A DNA stretch of 64,000 bases from SB11 sp965222995 (GCA_965222995.1 OZ244977.1:620001-684000), one strand, 5' to 3'; numbered from the stretch's first letter, positions 42,836-51,900 are shown. A program made the numbers and translations. Notes: generated by a model from the sequence alone, not told the origin.

Positions 42836-43497
42836 TTTCTTGCCCCAAATATTGCTGAGCCAACACGTACCATTGTACTACCTTCTTCTACAGCTATTTT
42901 ATAGTCGCCACTCATACCCATACTTATTTCTGCAAAACTTTCTTGTGTAGAGAAATAGCTTTGTTTTAGCTCATTAAATAAGTTTTTAAGAGTACTAAAC
43001 TCTTTGTGGATTTGTTCTATATCATCAGTTAAAGTAGCCATACCCATTACGCCACATATTTCAATATTTTCAAAAGCTTTGTAGGTATCACTTTCCAACA
43101 AATCAAAAGCTTCTTCTTTACTCAGTCCAAACTTGGTTTCTTCATCAGCTATATGTATTTGTAAGAGACACTTTTGTGTTCTATCTACCCTTTTGGCTTG
43201 TTTGTTTATCTCTTTAAGTAGCTTTAGGCTATCTACTCCATGTACTAAATGTACAAAGGGAGCTATGTACTTTACTTTATTGGTTTGTAAATGCCCTATC
43301 ATGTGCCACTCAATGTCTTTAGGCAGTTGCTCGTATTTATCTACAAGTTCTTGCACACGATTTTCACCGAATACTATATGCCCTGCATGGTAGGCTTCCA
43401 AAATATCATCATAGGATTTAAACTTAGAAACAGCTATTAGCTTTACATTTTTAGGTAATGTACTTTTAATTTTTTTTAGGTTTTCGGCTATCTGCAT
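42832..43497 (-). CDS. YggS-family pyridoxal phosphate homeostasis protein
   Basis: 221 residues from ATG at 43497; the frame opens at 43548, but MQIAENLKKIKS is the normal start. PLP-binding Lys25 is in LIAVSKFKS; FGENRVQEL, EWHMIGHLQTNK and the final SMGMSGDYKIAVEEGSTMVRVGSAIFG are signature segments. These proteins hold PLP and balance vitamin B6 and amino-acid pools rather than catalyse a known reaction. Confidence 0.94.
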   Translation of the reverse strand: MQIAENLKKIKSTLPKNVKLIAVSKFKSYDDILEAYHAGHIVFGENRVQELVDKYEQLPKDIEWHMIGHLQTNKVKYIAPFVHLVHGVDSLKLLKEINKQAKRVDRTQKCLLQIHIADEETKFGLSKEEAFDLLESDTYKAFENIEICGVMGMATLTDDIEQIHKEFSTLKNLFNELKQSYFSTQESFAEISMGMSGDYKIAVEEGSTMVRVGSAIFGARN

Positions 43498-43532
43498 AAC
43501 ATTTGGAATTATAGTTGCGTATTTTCGCCCTA

Positions 43533-43862
43533 ATGCAATTACGCACACTTGCCATAATATTAACTCTTACAGCTTTGGGATGCAAAAGTACCCCAAAGGG
43601 AGTATTGAGTGAAGAAAAAATGATAGAAGTATTAACAGAAATACATATTGCAGAGGGTAGGCTTAAAACAGTTAATATTTTTAGTGATTCTGCAAAAAAA
43701 ATGGCTCCTGTGCTATACCATCAAATCTATCAGGAGCAACAAGTTACAGCCGAAGAATTTAAGAAATCCTATGATTATTACCAGCAAAACCCCAAGCAAT
43801 TTGAGGCGATGATTGACAAGGTAATCATTGAATTGAGTAAAAAAGAGAGCGGGATAAAATAA
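43533..43862 (+). CDS. DUF4296 domain lipoprotein
   Basis: About 109 residues from ATG at 43533 (TTG at 43515 is also in frame). A lipoprotein signal ends TALGCKS (Cys17). The rest, LSEEKMIEVLTEIHIAEGRL and YQEQQVTAEEFKKSYDYYQQNPKQFEAMIDKV, matches DUF4296, a small helical family of Bacteroidota of unknown function. Divergent from YggS with 35 bp between starts. Confidence 0.85.
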   Translation: MQLRTLAIILTLTALGCKSTPKGVLSEEKMIEVLTEIHIAEGRLKTVNIFSDSAKKMAPVLYHQIYQEQQVTAEEFKKSYDYYQQNPKQFEAMIDKVIIELSKKESGIK

Positions 43863-43929
43863 TTTTACTGCTAAGTATTTAGCTTGTCTTCACTCAATTA
43901 AAAACTAAGTACTAATTTCGCCCCCACTA

Positions 43930-45204
43930 ATGATGCACTACGAAAATACCGAAGCGTTTGCTGCCCAAATGGATAGTGAAGATAGCTTGGCAGCTTTTAG
44001 AGATAAGTTCTACGTTCCTCAACATAATGGTAAAAATACCGTTTACTTAACCGGAAATTCTTTGGGCTTGCAGCCTAAAACTGCTCGTGCTGCGGTTGAG
44101 CAAGAGTTTGCCGATTGGCAAGAATTTGGGGTAGAGGGACATTTTAAAGGCAAAAATCCCTGGTTTAGCTACCACCATTTTTTAGCAGAAAATGCTGCTA
44201 AAATAGTAGGAGCAAAGCCTAGTGAAGTGGTGGTGATGAATAACCTTACAGTTAATCTCCATTTAATGATGGTGAGTTTCTACCGCCCTACCGCTACGCG
44301 ATATAAAATAGTGATGGAAGCAGGCGCTTTCCCCAGCGACCAGTATGCTATGGAAACGCAAGCCCGCCATCATGGGTTTGATCCTGCTGATGCTATTATT
44401 GAGCTTACTCCACGTGAAGGAGAGCATACCCTTAGAACAGAAGATATACTTAAAACCATTGAAGAACATGGTGACAGTATAGCTACAGTGATGATGGGTG
44501 GAGTGAATTACTACACAGGGCAGGCTTTTGATATGCAGGCTATAACAGCTACAGCACATAAAGTAGGGGCTATGTGTGGTTTCGATTTAGCTCACGCAGC
44601 AGGTAATTTATTGTTAAAATTACATGACTGGGATGTAGATTTTGCGGTATGGTGTAGCTATAAATATTTGAATAGCGGTCCCGGTGGAACATCAGGTGTG
44701 TATTTGCATGAAAGGCATGGCAACAACCCAGATGTGATGCGTTTTGCAGGGTGGTGGGGACACGACGAAAAGGAACGCTTTTTAATGGAAAAAGGTTTTA
44801 AGCCCATGCAAGGGGCACAAGGCTGGCAATTAAGTAACGCACAGGTATTCCCAATGGCAATACACAAAGCATCGCTTGAAATATTTGCCGAGGCAGGTAT
44901 GGAAAACCTAAGAGCTAAAGCGGATAAGTTAACAGGCTACCTTGAGTACATTTTAGACCATCTTACTGCAAGTGGCAAGCATACCTTTACTATTATTACT
45001 CCACGCGACCCTAAAGACAGAGGCTGCCAATTATCAGTATTTGTAAAAGAAAACGGTAAGAAATTATTTGATTACCTAACTGAACAAGGTGTAATAGCAG
45101 ACTGGCGTGAACCTAACGTTATCCGTATGGCACCCGTGCCCATGTATAATAGCTTTACAGATATTTACCGCTTAGGGCAAGTAATGGAGAAATTCCAAGC
45201 TTAA
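43930..45204 (+). CDS. kynU: Kynureninase
   Basis: A 424-residue PLP enzyme that splits kynurenine to anthranilate and alanine. PLP Lys245 lies in WCSYKYLNSGPGG, preceded by CGFDLAHAAGN with the Asp that pairs with the ring nitrogen; the N-terminal YLTGNSLGLQPKTA and later MQGAQGWQLSNAQVFPMA are typical of kynureninase. No tryptophan dioxygenase, kynurenine monooxygenase or formamidase lies nearby. A 79-bp repeat follows. ATG at 43930; a second ATG at 43933 is equally possible. Confidence 0.95.
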   Translation: MMHYENTEAFAAQMDSEDSLAAFRDKFYVPQHNGKNTVYLTGNSLGLQPKTARAAVEQEFADWQEFGVEGHFKGKNPWFSYHHFLAENAAKIVGAKPSEVVVMNNLTVNLHLMMVSFYRPTATRYKIVMEAGAFPSDQYAMETQARHHGFDPADAIIELTPREGEHTLRTEDILKTIEEHGDSIATVMMGGVNYYTGQAFDMQAITATAHKVGAMCGFDLAHAAGNLLLKLHDWDVDFAVWCSYKYLNSGPGGTSGVYLHERHGNNPDVMRFAGWWGHDEKERFLMEKGFKPMQGAQGWQLSNAQVFPMAIHKASLEIFAEAGMENLRAKADKLTGYLEYILDHLTASGKHTFTIITPRDPKDRGCQLSVFVKENGKKLFDYLTEQGVIADWREPNVIRMAPVPMYNSFTDIYRLGQVMEKFQA

Positions 45205-45214
45205 TAAATTACCT

Positions 45215-45293
45215 CGTCATTACGAGGAGGAACGATGCCAGTAATCTTTTAGATTATATCGTTAGAGATTGCTTCGCTGCACTCGCAATGACG
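45215..45293. repeat. Dispersed 79-bp CGTCATT intergenic repeat, copy 2
   Basis: Same length and ends as copy 1 at 23304-23382: CGTCATTACGAGG at the left and CTCGCAATGACG at the right, with AGTAATCTTTT and AGATTGCTTC inside. It lies between the tail-to-tail kynU and AIM24 genes. Confidence 0.75.
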
Positions 45294-45307
45294 TATGGTA
45301 TAAGTAC

Positions 45308-46096
45308 CTAATTATCCCCGTCTAATAAATCACCAAGACCGCCTAAAATACTGCCTTCACCTTTGCGGGTGGTAGTGCCGTATTGTAGTATGCGTCCTGC
45401 CAAACGGCTTACAGGCAATGATTGTATCCAGACTTTTCCCGGACCTCGAAGTGAGGCTAAGAATAATCCTTCACCACCAAAAATGGCATTTTTAATTCCC
45501 TTTACCATTTGTATATCATAATCAACAGCTGAAGTAAAAGCTACAATACAACCGGTATCTATTTTAAGGGTTTCACCTGCTTGCAACTCCTTTTCAATCA
45601 CCATACCACCGGCGTGTACGAAAGTTACTCCATCTCCTTCCAACTTTTGCATTATAAAACCTTCACCACCAAATAAACCCGTACCTAAACGTTTTTGAAA
45701 CTCTATGCCCACGCTTACTCCTTTTGCTGCACATAAAAAGGCATCTTTTTGGCAAACTATTTTACCCCCCAATTGGTACAGGTCTAAGGGGATAATTTTT
45801 CCTGCATAAGGTGCAGCAAAAGCTATTCTTTTTTTGGCATGCTCCATATTAGTAAAGGCTGTCATAAAAAGGCTTTCACCTGTTAGTAAGCGTTTTCCTG
45901 CACTAAACAGTTTGCCCATAAACCCCTGGTTTTGTTGGCTGCCATCTCCAAAAATCGTATTCATTTCTATACCTTCGGGCATCATCATAAAGCTGCCTGC
46001 TTCTGCAATTACAGTTTCTTGTGGGTCTAGTTCAACCTCAACAAATTGCATTTCTTCTCCATGTATTTCGTAGTCTATCTCGTGATTGCTTCTCAT
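45308..46096 (-). CDS. AIM24 / TIGR00266 family protein
   Basis: A 262-residue protein of the AIM24 family. Repeated beta segments such as VELDPQETVIAEAGSFMMMPEGIEM and VTFVHAGGMVIEKELQAGETLKIDTGCIVAF, with a glycine-rich LFGGEGFIMQKLEGDG and NAIFGGEGLFLASLRGPG, are typical. No catalytic motif is known; proteins of this fold are of unclear, possibly membrane-associated, function. It stands alone. Confidence 0.9.
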   Translation of the reverse strand: MRSNHEIDYEIHGEEMQFVEVELDPQETVIAEAGSFMMMPEGIEMNTIFGDGSQQNQGFMGKLFSAGKRLLTGESLFMTAFTNMEHAKKRIAFAAPYAGKIIPLDLYQLGGKIVCQKDAFLCAAKGVSVGIEFQKRLGTGLFGGEGFIMQKLEGDGVTFVHAGGMVIEKELQAGETLKIDTGCIVAFTSAVDYDIQMVKGIKNAIFGGEGLFLASLRGPGKVWIQSLPVSRLAGRILQYGTTTRKGEGSILGGLGDLLDGDN

Positions 46097-46183
46097 AGTT
46101 TTAATATTTGATTCACAAGATATTTTAAAGTCTGTAAGGCTTTATAAATTCTCCGATGAAAGGGTTTGAAAATTAGGTGTGTT

Positions 46184-46687
46184 TTACTTTTCTATGGCAT
46201 AGAGTACATTTTCTACTCCATCTTCAAAATAATACGCTTCAAATTGTAATCCCAACTTCTCAAATACTCTTATAGAGGCGGCATTACGTTTATCTGCTCT
46301 GCCAATAATGCGTTTTATTCCGAATTTTTCAAAACCAAAATCGAGGGAAGCTTGTGAAGCTTCGGTAGCATAGCCTTTATTCCAATGTTTTTTTAGTAAT
46401 CGGTAGCCTATGTCTACCTCTTCAATATCTTCATTAAACTTTAGTCCACACCAACCTAAAAACTCATTGGTTTCTTTAAGTCTTACTGTCCACCTGCCGT
46501 ACCCGTATTTTTTGTATTGTGTGTAGTTACGTACCAGTTGACGGGCGGCTTCAACATTTTCAAAAGCCCCTTCGCCTGTGTATTGCATTACTTTAGGGTC
46601 GTTATTGAGGGCAAAGAAGTTTTCAGCATCTTCTACCGCCATTTCATACAATAGTAAGCGTGGTGTTTCTATAATTACTTTCCGCAT
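46184..46687 (-). CDS. GNAT-family N-acetyltransferase (RimJ/RimL type)
   Basis: A 167-residue acetyltransferase. ETPRLLLYEMAVEDAENFFAL starts the fold; DIGYRLLKKHWNKGYATEASQASLDFGF holds the acetyl-CoA loop (KHWNKGYATEA) and NAASIRVFEKLGLQ is the acceptor-side motif. The group includes ribosomal-protein acetyltransferases, but the substrate here is unknown. ATG at 46687. Confidence 0.93.
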   Translation of the reverse strand: MRKVIIETPRLLLYEMAVEDAENFFALNNDPKVMQYTGEGAFENVEAARQLVRNYTQYKKYGYGRWTVRLKETNEFLGWCGLKFNEDIEEVDIGYRLLKKHWNKGYATEASQASLDFGFEKFGIKRIIGRADKRNAASIRVFEKLGLQFEAYYFEDGVENVLYAIEK

Positions 46688-46695
46688 GGCTAAAC

Positions 46696-46801
46696 TTACC
46701 CTCCCAAATTAGGCATTATAGATTTTTTGATTATTTGCCCTCCCTTACTAAGGGAGGGAGTGTTGAAGAAAGTTACATTACTAAATAATTTCGGAGGGTG
46801 A
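46696..46801. mobile_element. MITE-like 106-bp element with terminal inverted repeats
   Basis: Ends TTACCCTCCCAAATTA (46696-46711) and TAATTTCGGAGGGTGA (46786-46801) are inverted with two mismatches. Inside, CCCTCCCTT and AAGGGAGGG (46738-46746, 46750-46758) form a perfect 9-bp stem with a three-base loop. It fills the gap between two genes and encodes nothing. Confidence 0.55.
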
Positions 46802-46806
46802 TAAAA

Positions 46807-47610
46807 CTACTTCTTTACCATTTTAAAAGAGTATACCATTGGTAATACACCTTCTAAGCCTTTTATTTGCCAACGGCGTTCGCCCACTTCTGCGGTATTG
46901 TTAAAGCAGTTATAGGGCGAAAAATTATGCTCATTGAAAAACTGTAATTCAAAACCGTGTTTTAGTAAAGCATTTAGAATATCGCTAATACTATGGTTCC
47001 AGCCATATTCTTTTGATTTTTCTATTTTTTCACCGTCAGTGTACGTGGTTTCGCTTTCGTCTTCAATCACTCCATCGTTAAAGTATGCATATTGTATTTT
47101 AGTGAAATTATAGTCCATCATCCACACAAAAGGGTGAAAATCTGCCATATAAAAATAGCCGCCTTTTTTCGTGCTTTCTGCAATCACTTTAGCCCATGTA
47201 TCCAACTCAGGCAACCAACCTATTGTACCGTATGAGGTAAACACAATGTCAAAGGTATCTTTTACGTGTTGGCGCGTATCGTATACATTGCAGCGTACAA
47301 AGTTTGCATCTAAATCTACTTCCTTTTTCAGCGCATTGGCTTTGTTTATTGCCTCATCAGAAATATCAATACCCGTTACTTTAGCACCCATACGTGCAAA
47401 GCTTAATGTGTCTAACCCAAAATGGCATTGCAGGTGCAAAAGGCTTTTGCTTTTCACATCGTTAGCCATTTCTTTTAGTTCAATTTCCGCTAAAACATTA
47501 CGCCCAGCTTTAAAACCCTCTACATCATAAAATTCAGAGTTTATGTGTACGGGTGTTTTCTTGTTCCAAAGTGCTCTGTTGGCTTCAAAATAGTGTTCTG
47601 TATTGCTCAT
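46807..47610 (-). CDS. Class I SAM-dependent methyltransferase
   Basis: A 267-residue enzyme. Motif I is SLLHLQCHFGLDTLSFARMGAKVTGIDISDEAI, with the Asp of GIDIS binding the SAM ribose; DTFDIVFTSYGTIGWLPELDTW is the post-motif region. Substrate unknown; it is a generic methyltransferase-11-like protein. It lies 6 bp after the RidA gene, so the two share a transcript. Confidence 0.9.
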   Translation of the reverse strand: MSNTEHYFEANRALWNKKTPVHINSEFYDVEGFKAGRNVLAEIELKEMANDVKSKSLLHLQCHFGLDTLSFARMGAKVTGIDISDEAINKANALKKEVDLDANFVRCNVYDTRQHVKDTFDIVFTSYGTIGWLPELDTWAKVIAESTKKGGYFYMADFHPFVWMMDYNFTKIQYAYFNDGVIEDESETTYTDGEKIEKSKEYGWNHSISDILNALLKHGFELQFFNEHNFSPYNCFNNTAEVGERRWQIKGLEGVLPMVYSFKMVKK

Positions 47611-47616
47611 CGTTTT

Positions 47617-48009
47617 CTACTCACTACAAATTGCTGTAGCTTCAATTTCTATCATTAAATCGTGCTGTATCAATGCACTTACTTCTACCATAGTAGAGGC
47701 TGGTTTTATGTTACTAAAAAATTCGCCGTGTGCTTTACCTGCTTTTTCCCATTGTCCAATATGGGTTACATACATGCGAGTGCGTACCACATCATTTAGT
47801 GAGGCTCCGCATTGTTTAAGTGCGGCTTCAATCTTTTGCAAAATAAATACAGTTTGGGCATACATGTCATTGGGATGGACTACTGTGCCATTTTCATCAA
47901 CAGCTGTAGTACCTGCTACTTCTACTGTATTACCCACCTTAACAGCTCGGCAGTAGCCTACTGTGTCTTCCCAAGGGGCACCACTGGTAATGTTTGTTCT
48001 TTTTGTCAT
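47617..48009 (-). CDS. RidA family (YjgF/YER057c/UK114) protein
   Basis: A 130-residue trimer-forming protein of the Rid superfamily. VEVAGTTAVDENGTVVHPNDMYAQTVFILQKIEAALKQCGASLNDVVRTRMYVTHI is the conserved core. Canonical RidA removes reactive enamine/imine intermediates of PLP enzymes; this copy is of the Rid group with variable activity. It is followed by a methyltransferase gene 6 bp away. Confidence 0.92.
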   Translation of the reverse strand: MTKRTNITSGAPWEDTVGYCRAVKVGNTVEVAGTTAVDENGTVVHPNDMYAQTVFILQKIEAALKQCGASLNDVVRTRMYVTHIGQWEKAGKAHGEFFSNIKPASTMVEVSALIQHDLMIEIEATAICSE

Positions 48010-48023
48010 AATGATACAAAATT

Positions 48024-48048
48024 AAAAAAGCCGCACAAAGGCGGCTTT
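48024..48048 (-). terminator. Terminator after the 48.1-48.7 kb membrane-protein gene
   Basis: On the minus strand AAAGCCGC (48048-48041) pairs with GCGGCTTT (48034-48027), six-base loop, then a T run. It lies just upstream of the RidA start. Confidence 0.8.
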
Positions 48049-48110
48049 AAAGTTATGTTTTCTAAGGTTTATCATCATTATTTTGGGATGATGAATTTAC
48101 TGGAGGAGGG

Positions 48111-48692
48111 TTAGTTAGCAGGGGTAGTAGGAGGCACATTAGTATGTTTTTCACCTTTTTCATTAGCTTTCAGAGCTATATAGCCAGCAGAACTTATACC
48201 GAGTAATGCTAACTGTTCAGTGGAATATTCAATAAATACACATTCATTTTGAATAAAATTGACAAAGTATGTTATTCCAAAAATTATATTAAATGCAACA
48301 GTTTGAAATCTATGGATACTGGTCCCGTTTTCATCAGATAGCAGGTCTTTAAAAAAACCTTTCGAAGTACTGTTATGTTGGCGCAGTGAGTTGGTATTAA
48401 AACTGTTGCCGGCAATTTTGCTTGAAGCAGTTGTTCCTAAACTTATACCCAAGAGAGTTAACACAGTAGTGTTTATTACAGGAAGGCTTTCCCATTCATT
48501 GGCACCGGCTGCAACTATAAAGCAAGATACTATAATTATAGTCCACCATAAGAGTTGGGTCTTACCCAAACTGTAAGTTGGTAAGTCTCCAACTGAAGTA
48601 TCTTTTATAATTGAAGTTTTTAAAATTAAGTAAACTGTTGCCCACAAAACAACAATAAGACCAACAACGGTAAAAAGAAGAGATAGATTCAT
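48111..48692 (-). CDS. Membrane protein of unknown function
   Basis: About 193 residues from ATG at 48692 (the frame extends to TTG at 48719). Four hydrophobic helices: LLFTVVGLIVVLWATVYLIL, LLWWTIIIVSCFIVAAGA, VINTTVLTLLGISLGTTASS and TVAFNIIFGITYFVNFI, then a charged tail. LSDENGTSIHRFQTVAFN before the last pair is a notable soluble loop. I do not recognise the family. Confidence 0.75.
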   Translation of the reverse strand: MNLSLLFTVVGLIVVLWATVYLILKTSIIKDTSVGDLPTYSLGKTQLLWWTIIIVSCFIVAAGANEWESLPVINTTVLTLLGISLGTTASSKIAGNSFNTNSLRQHNSTSKGFFKDLLSDENGTSIHRFQTVAFNIIFGITYFVNFIQNECVFIEYSTEQLALLGISSAGYIALKANEKGEKHTNVPPTTPAN

Positions 48693-48806
48693 AATTGATA
48701 AATAGTTAGTAATAATCAAATTTAGTTGATTTTGGAGGTAAAATTTATCAGTATTTCTACCTAATTTTCAGTCTCTGTTAAACAAGGTTCTTTTACACTA
48801 TACACT

Positions 48807-48814
48807 TATCTTTG
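48807..48814 (+). promoter_or_regulatory. -7 box of gltX
   Basis: TATCTTTG, an exact match, 19 bp before the ATG at 48834. Confidence 0.5.
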
Positions 48815-48833
48815 CCCCTCTTTTTAGAAAATT

Positions 48834-50366
48834 ATGGATAGACGAGTTAGAGTACGTTTTGCTCCAAGCCCTACGGGACCTTTACACATTGGTGGAGTGA
48901 GAACCGCCCTTTATAATTATTTGTACGCGAAAAAACACGGTGGTGATTTTATACTTCGTATAGAAGATACTGACCAAACCCGTTTTGTACAAGGTGCAGA
49001 GGAATATATAATAGAGTCATTAGAATGGTTGGGGTTAAGCTTTGATGAAGCTCCACATGTTGGTGGCGAATACGGACCTTACCGCCAAAGTGATAGAAAA
49101 GACATCTATCGCCAATATGCAATGCAGTTGATAAAAAGCGGACACGCTTATTACGCCTTTGATACCGGTGAAGAGTTGGATGAAGTGCGAAAACGTGCCG
49201 AAGCTGCTAAAATGAGTTGGAAGTATGATACGGTTACCCGCCAAAGTATGATAAACTCTTTAACCCTTAGCCAAGATGAGGTAAAAAAGCGTTTAGATGC
49301 CGGAGACCCGTATGTTATCCGTATAAAGCTGCCCCGCAAAGAAGAAGTACGTTTTCATGATGAAATACGTGGTTGGGTGGTAGTAAGCACTGCACAAATG
49401 GATGATAAAGTATTGTTTAAGAGTGATGGTATGCCTACCTATCACCTAGCCAATATTGTTGATGATTATTTAATGAAGATAACCCACGTTATTCGAGGTG
49501 AAGAATGGTTGCCAAGTGCACCGCTTCATGTATTGCTATATAAATACTTGGGATGGGAAGATGTGATGCCTAAGTTTGCTCACTTGTCATTATTGCTTAA
49601 ACCTGAGGGTGCGGGTAAACTAAGCAAGCGAGATGGTGATAGGTTAGGATTCCCTGTTTTCCCATTAGAGTGGAAAGACCCGAAAACAGGTGAAATATCA
49701 AGTGGATATCGAGAGTCGGGTTACTTTCAAGAGGCTGTGGTAAATATGTTGGCTTTATTAGGTTGGCACCCTAGTGATAATCGTGAACTATTTACTTTAG
49801 AAGAACTGGTAGAAGCCTTTACTATAGAGAAGGTAAATAAATCAGGAGCCAAGTTTGATGTAGAGAAAGCCAAGTGGTTCAATCACCATTATTTAATGGA
49901 AAAAGACAATACTGAACTTGCCGAGGTACTACAACCTACACTGGATGCAAACGGTATAGATATGCCCAAAGACCGTGTGGCAACTGTATGCGGACTAATG
50001 AAAGAGAAGGTGCAGTTTATACCTGAGCTGTATACCATGGGTAAATATTTCTTTACCGACCCTGATAGCTACGATGAAAAAGTAGTGCGAAAAAAGTGGA
50101 AAGAAAATACAACAGCCATACTAACCCAACTAAAAGATGCTCTAGCTGCCTTAGATGATTTTAGGGCTGAAAAGATAGAAGAAACTTTTAGAGCCATTGC
50201 TGAAAAAAATGAAGTAGGCCCCGGTGCTATAATGCAAACCTTCCGCTTAAGTATTTCTGGTGTTGGTGGTGGCCCCCCAATTTTTGAGATAGTTTCTTTC
50301 TTAGGAAAAGAAACCGTAGTACGCAGAATGGAGCATTGCTTTGCTACTTTGCAGGCTACTTCGTAG
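48834..50366 (+). CDS. gltX: Glutamyl-tRNA synthetase
   Basis: A 510-residue class I enzyme: HIGH motif APSPTGPLHIGGVRTALYNY, LRIEDTDQTRF, the KMSKS-type GKLSKRDGDRLGFPVF, and a C-terminal anticodon domain. It charges tRNA-Glu. The class-specific insert VISTAQMDDKVLFKSDGMPTYHLAN-type region (about 185-205) is present. Standard length; ATG at 48834. A half copy of the CGTCATT repeat follows the stop codon by 8 bp. Confidence 0.97.
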   Translation: MDRRVRVRFAPSPTGPLHIGGVRTALYNYLYAKKHGGDFILRIEDTDQTRFVQGAEEYIIESLEWLGLSFDEAPHVGGEYGPYRQSDRKDIYRQYAMQLIKSGHAYYAFDTGEELDEVRKRAEAAKMSWKYDTVTRQSMINSLTLSQDEVKKRLDAGDPYVIRIKLPRKEEVRFHDEIRGWVVVSTAQMDDKVLFKSDGMPTYHLANIVDDYLMKITHVIRGEEWLPSAPLHVLLYKYLGWEDVMPKFAHLSLLLKPEGAGKLSKRDGDRLGFPVFPLEWKDPKTGEISSGYRESGYFQEAVVNMLALLGWHPSDNRELFTLEELVEAFTIEKVNKSGAKFDVEKAKWFNHHYLMEKDNTELAEVLQPTLDANGIDMPKDRVATVCGLMKEKVQFIPELYTMGKYFFTDPDSYDEKVVRKKWKENTTAILTQLKDALAALDDFRAEKIEETFRAIAEKNEVGPGAIMQTFRLSISGVGGGPPIFEIVSFLGKETVVRRMEHCFATLQATS

Positions 50367-50374
50367 TAAAGTGC

Positions 50375-50406
50375 CGTCATTGCGAGAGTAACGAAGCAAT
50401 CTTTTT
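50375..50406. repeat. CGTCATT repeat, half copy
   Basis: CGTCATTGCGAGAG then ACGAAGCAATCTTTT matches one end of the 79-bp repeats at 23304 and 45215; the other half is absent. Confidence 0.55.
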
Positions 50407-50606
50407 CCCTCACCCAATTACTAATTAAGTAATAATGTTGGTGATACCCCTTCTCCATGTGGAGAAAGGCGCTTTGCCATAAAGTAGAAAATGCTAATAT
50501 CGAATTAGAGGTAATAGCCAAAACACTTGAGCTGAAAATTAATGATTCAACTCTATTTACAATATAAAAAGTAACTATACACGGAACGTTAGTTAGAAGC
50601 TTGAGG

Positions 50607-51110
50607 ATGGAAGAAAAAGATTTAGCAATAAGGAAAATAAAGCTAAGGAATAGGAAAGATATTTTTCTAAAAGCACTTCATCTTGCCAAAACTCCCATAA
50701 TAATTAGCCTACTTGTAACACCTATTCGTTTTTTACTTGAGCTAGCTGGGCTACCCGAATATGCTATTTTTATTATTGGGCTGCTTTGGCTAACCTTGGC
50801 TTTTTCTGTTTATTGGGGAATAAAACTATATAATGAGAAACAGCCATACCTATTGCTGCTGTTGAGTTTAATTATATTTTCACCCATTTCTCGGCTTACT
50901 GTTGTTGTTGCTTGGTGGGTTGATACTAAATGGGAAATTGGAACTCATTATGGACTTTATTTTGATAATTGGACACAGACGCTATTAAACCATGGTGTTT
51001 ATGGATCTTTTGTTCAAATCATACCTGGTTTTTTTCTCGGTGTCTTAACTCTCGCCATCATGCAAAACAGGAAGTCAGTTACGAAACACACCAACAACAA
51101 AGGGAATTAG
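50607..51110 (+). CDS. Membrane protein of unknown function
   Basis: About 167 residues from ATG at 50607 (TTG at 50601 also in frame). A charged N-terminus (EEKDLAIRKIKLRNRKD) is followed by four likely helices including ALHLAKTPIIISLLVTPIRFLL, YAIFIIGLLWLTLAFSVYWGI, LLLLLSLIIFSPISRLTVVVAW and IIPGFFLGVLTLAIM. No family recognised. The 240 bp upstream hold only the half repeat and a short TTCTCCA/TGGAGAA hairpin (50451-50466). Confidence 0.65.
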   Translation: MEEKDLAIRKIKLRNRKDIFLKALHLAKTPIIISLLVTPIRFLLELAGLPEYAIFIIGLLWLTLAFSVYWGIKLYNEKQPYLLLLLSLIIFSPISRLTVVVAWWVDTKWEIGTHYGLYFDNWTQTLLNHGVYGSFVQIIPGFFLGVLTLAIMQNRKSVTKHTNNKGN

Positions 51111-51204
51111 AAAGATTTTAGTTAGTGAAAACCCAATGTACAACCATGTATAAATACAAGGTAATTAGAAGGAAAACTGAAATTTTTATTAGCTTTTATA
51201 AATG

Positions 51205-51792
51205 TTACTTTCTAAACTGGTTTGCCCTAATATTCTCTTGAGCTAAAGAAGCAGTTTTTGCAATTCGCTTTTGGCGGGTTTCAGATTTTTTAGCGTTTAA
51301 TATCCACTCCAATATCCCTCGTTTTACAGAACGGGGAAAGGTTTCAAAGTTTGCTGCTGCTTGTGTATATTTATCAAACTCAGTTTGTAAATCTTTTGGT
51401 ATAACAAGGTTTTCTACATCGTCAAGGGCAGTCCAAGTGCTGTTTTGTTTGGCAGTTTCAATCATTGCCAAACCCGCAGGGGCTATTTTATTGGCTTTTA
51501 GCAAACGTTCTATTTTCTGTTTGTTTACTCTACTCCAATTACTTTTGGGATTGCGTTTTGCAAAAAACTGGTAAAAGCTGTTTTCGTCTCTTTTGTTGGG
51601 CTTACTGTCTATCCAGCCAAAGCAAAGGGCTTCATCTACTGCCTCATCATAAGTTACTGAGGGTGTGCCACTATCTTTTTTATAGATTATAAGCCATACA
51701 CTTTTTTCGGTGTCATGGTTTTGCTCTAGCCATTTACGCCATTCATTACTGTTTTTTGCCGATGTGGTTTTTACCTCTTTGTAGACTTCCAT
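51205..51792 (-). CDS. YdeI/OmpD-associated (OmdA) family protein
   Basis: 195 residues from ATG at 51792. Segments EWRKWLEQNHDTEKSVWLIIYKK, YDEAVDEALCFGWIDSKPNKRDENSFYQFFAKRNPKSNWSRVNK-type (about 55-95) and the late FPRSVKRGILEWILNAKKSETRQKRI are hallmarks of this family. E. coli YdeI was linked to outer-membrane proteins and envelope stress, but the molecular role is unknown. It stands alone. Confidence 0.9.
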   Translation of the reverse strand: MEVYKEVKTTSAKNSNEWRKWLEQNHDTEKSVWLIIYKKDSGTPSVTYDEAVDEALCFGWIDSKPNKRDENSFYQFFAKRNPKSNWSRVNKQKIERLLKANKIAPAGLAMIETAKQNSTWTALDDVENLVIPKDLQTEFDKYTQAAANFETFPRSVKRGILEWILNAKKSETRQKRIAKTASLAQENIRANQFRK

Positions 51793-51900
51793 CAATGTAA
51801 AAGTAGTAAACTATTTATGAGTATAAACTTCTTAACTAAAGTCAATGCACAGCAATTTCTAACCTATCAATTTTGTACTTGTAAATAAATAGTACGAGAG

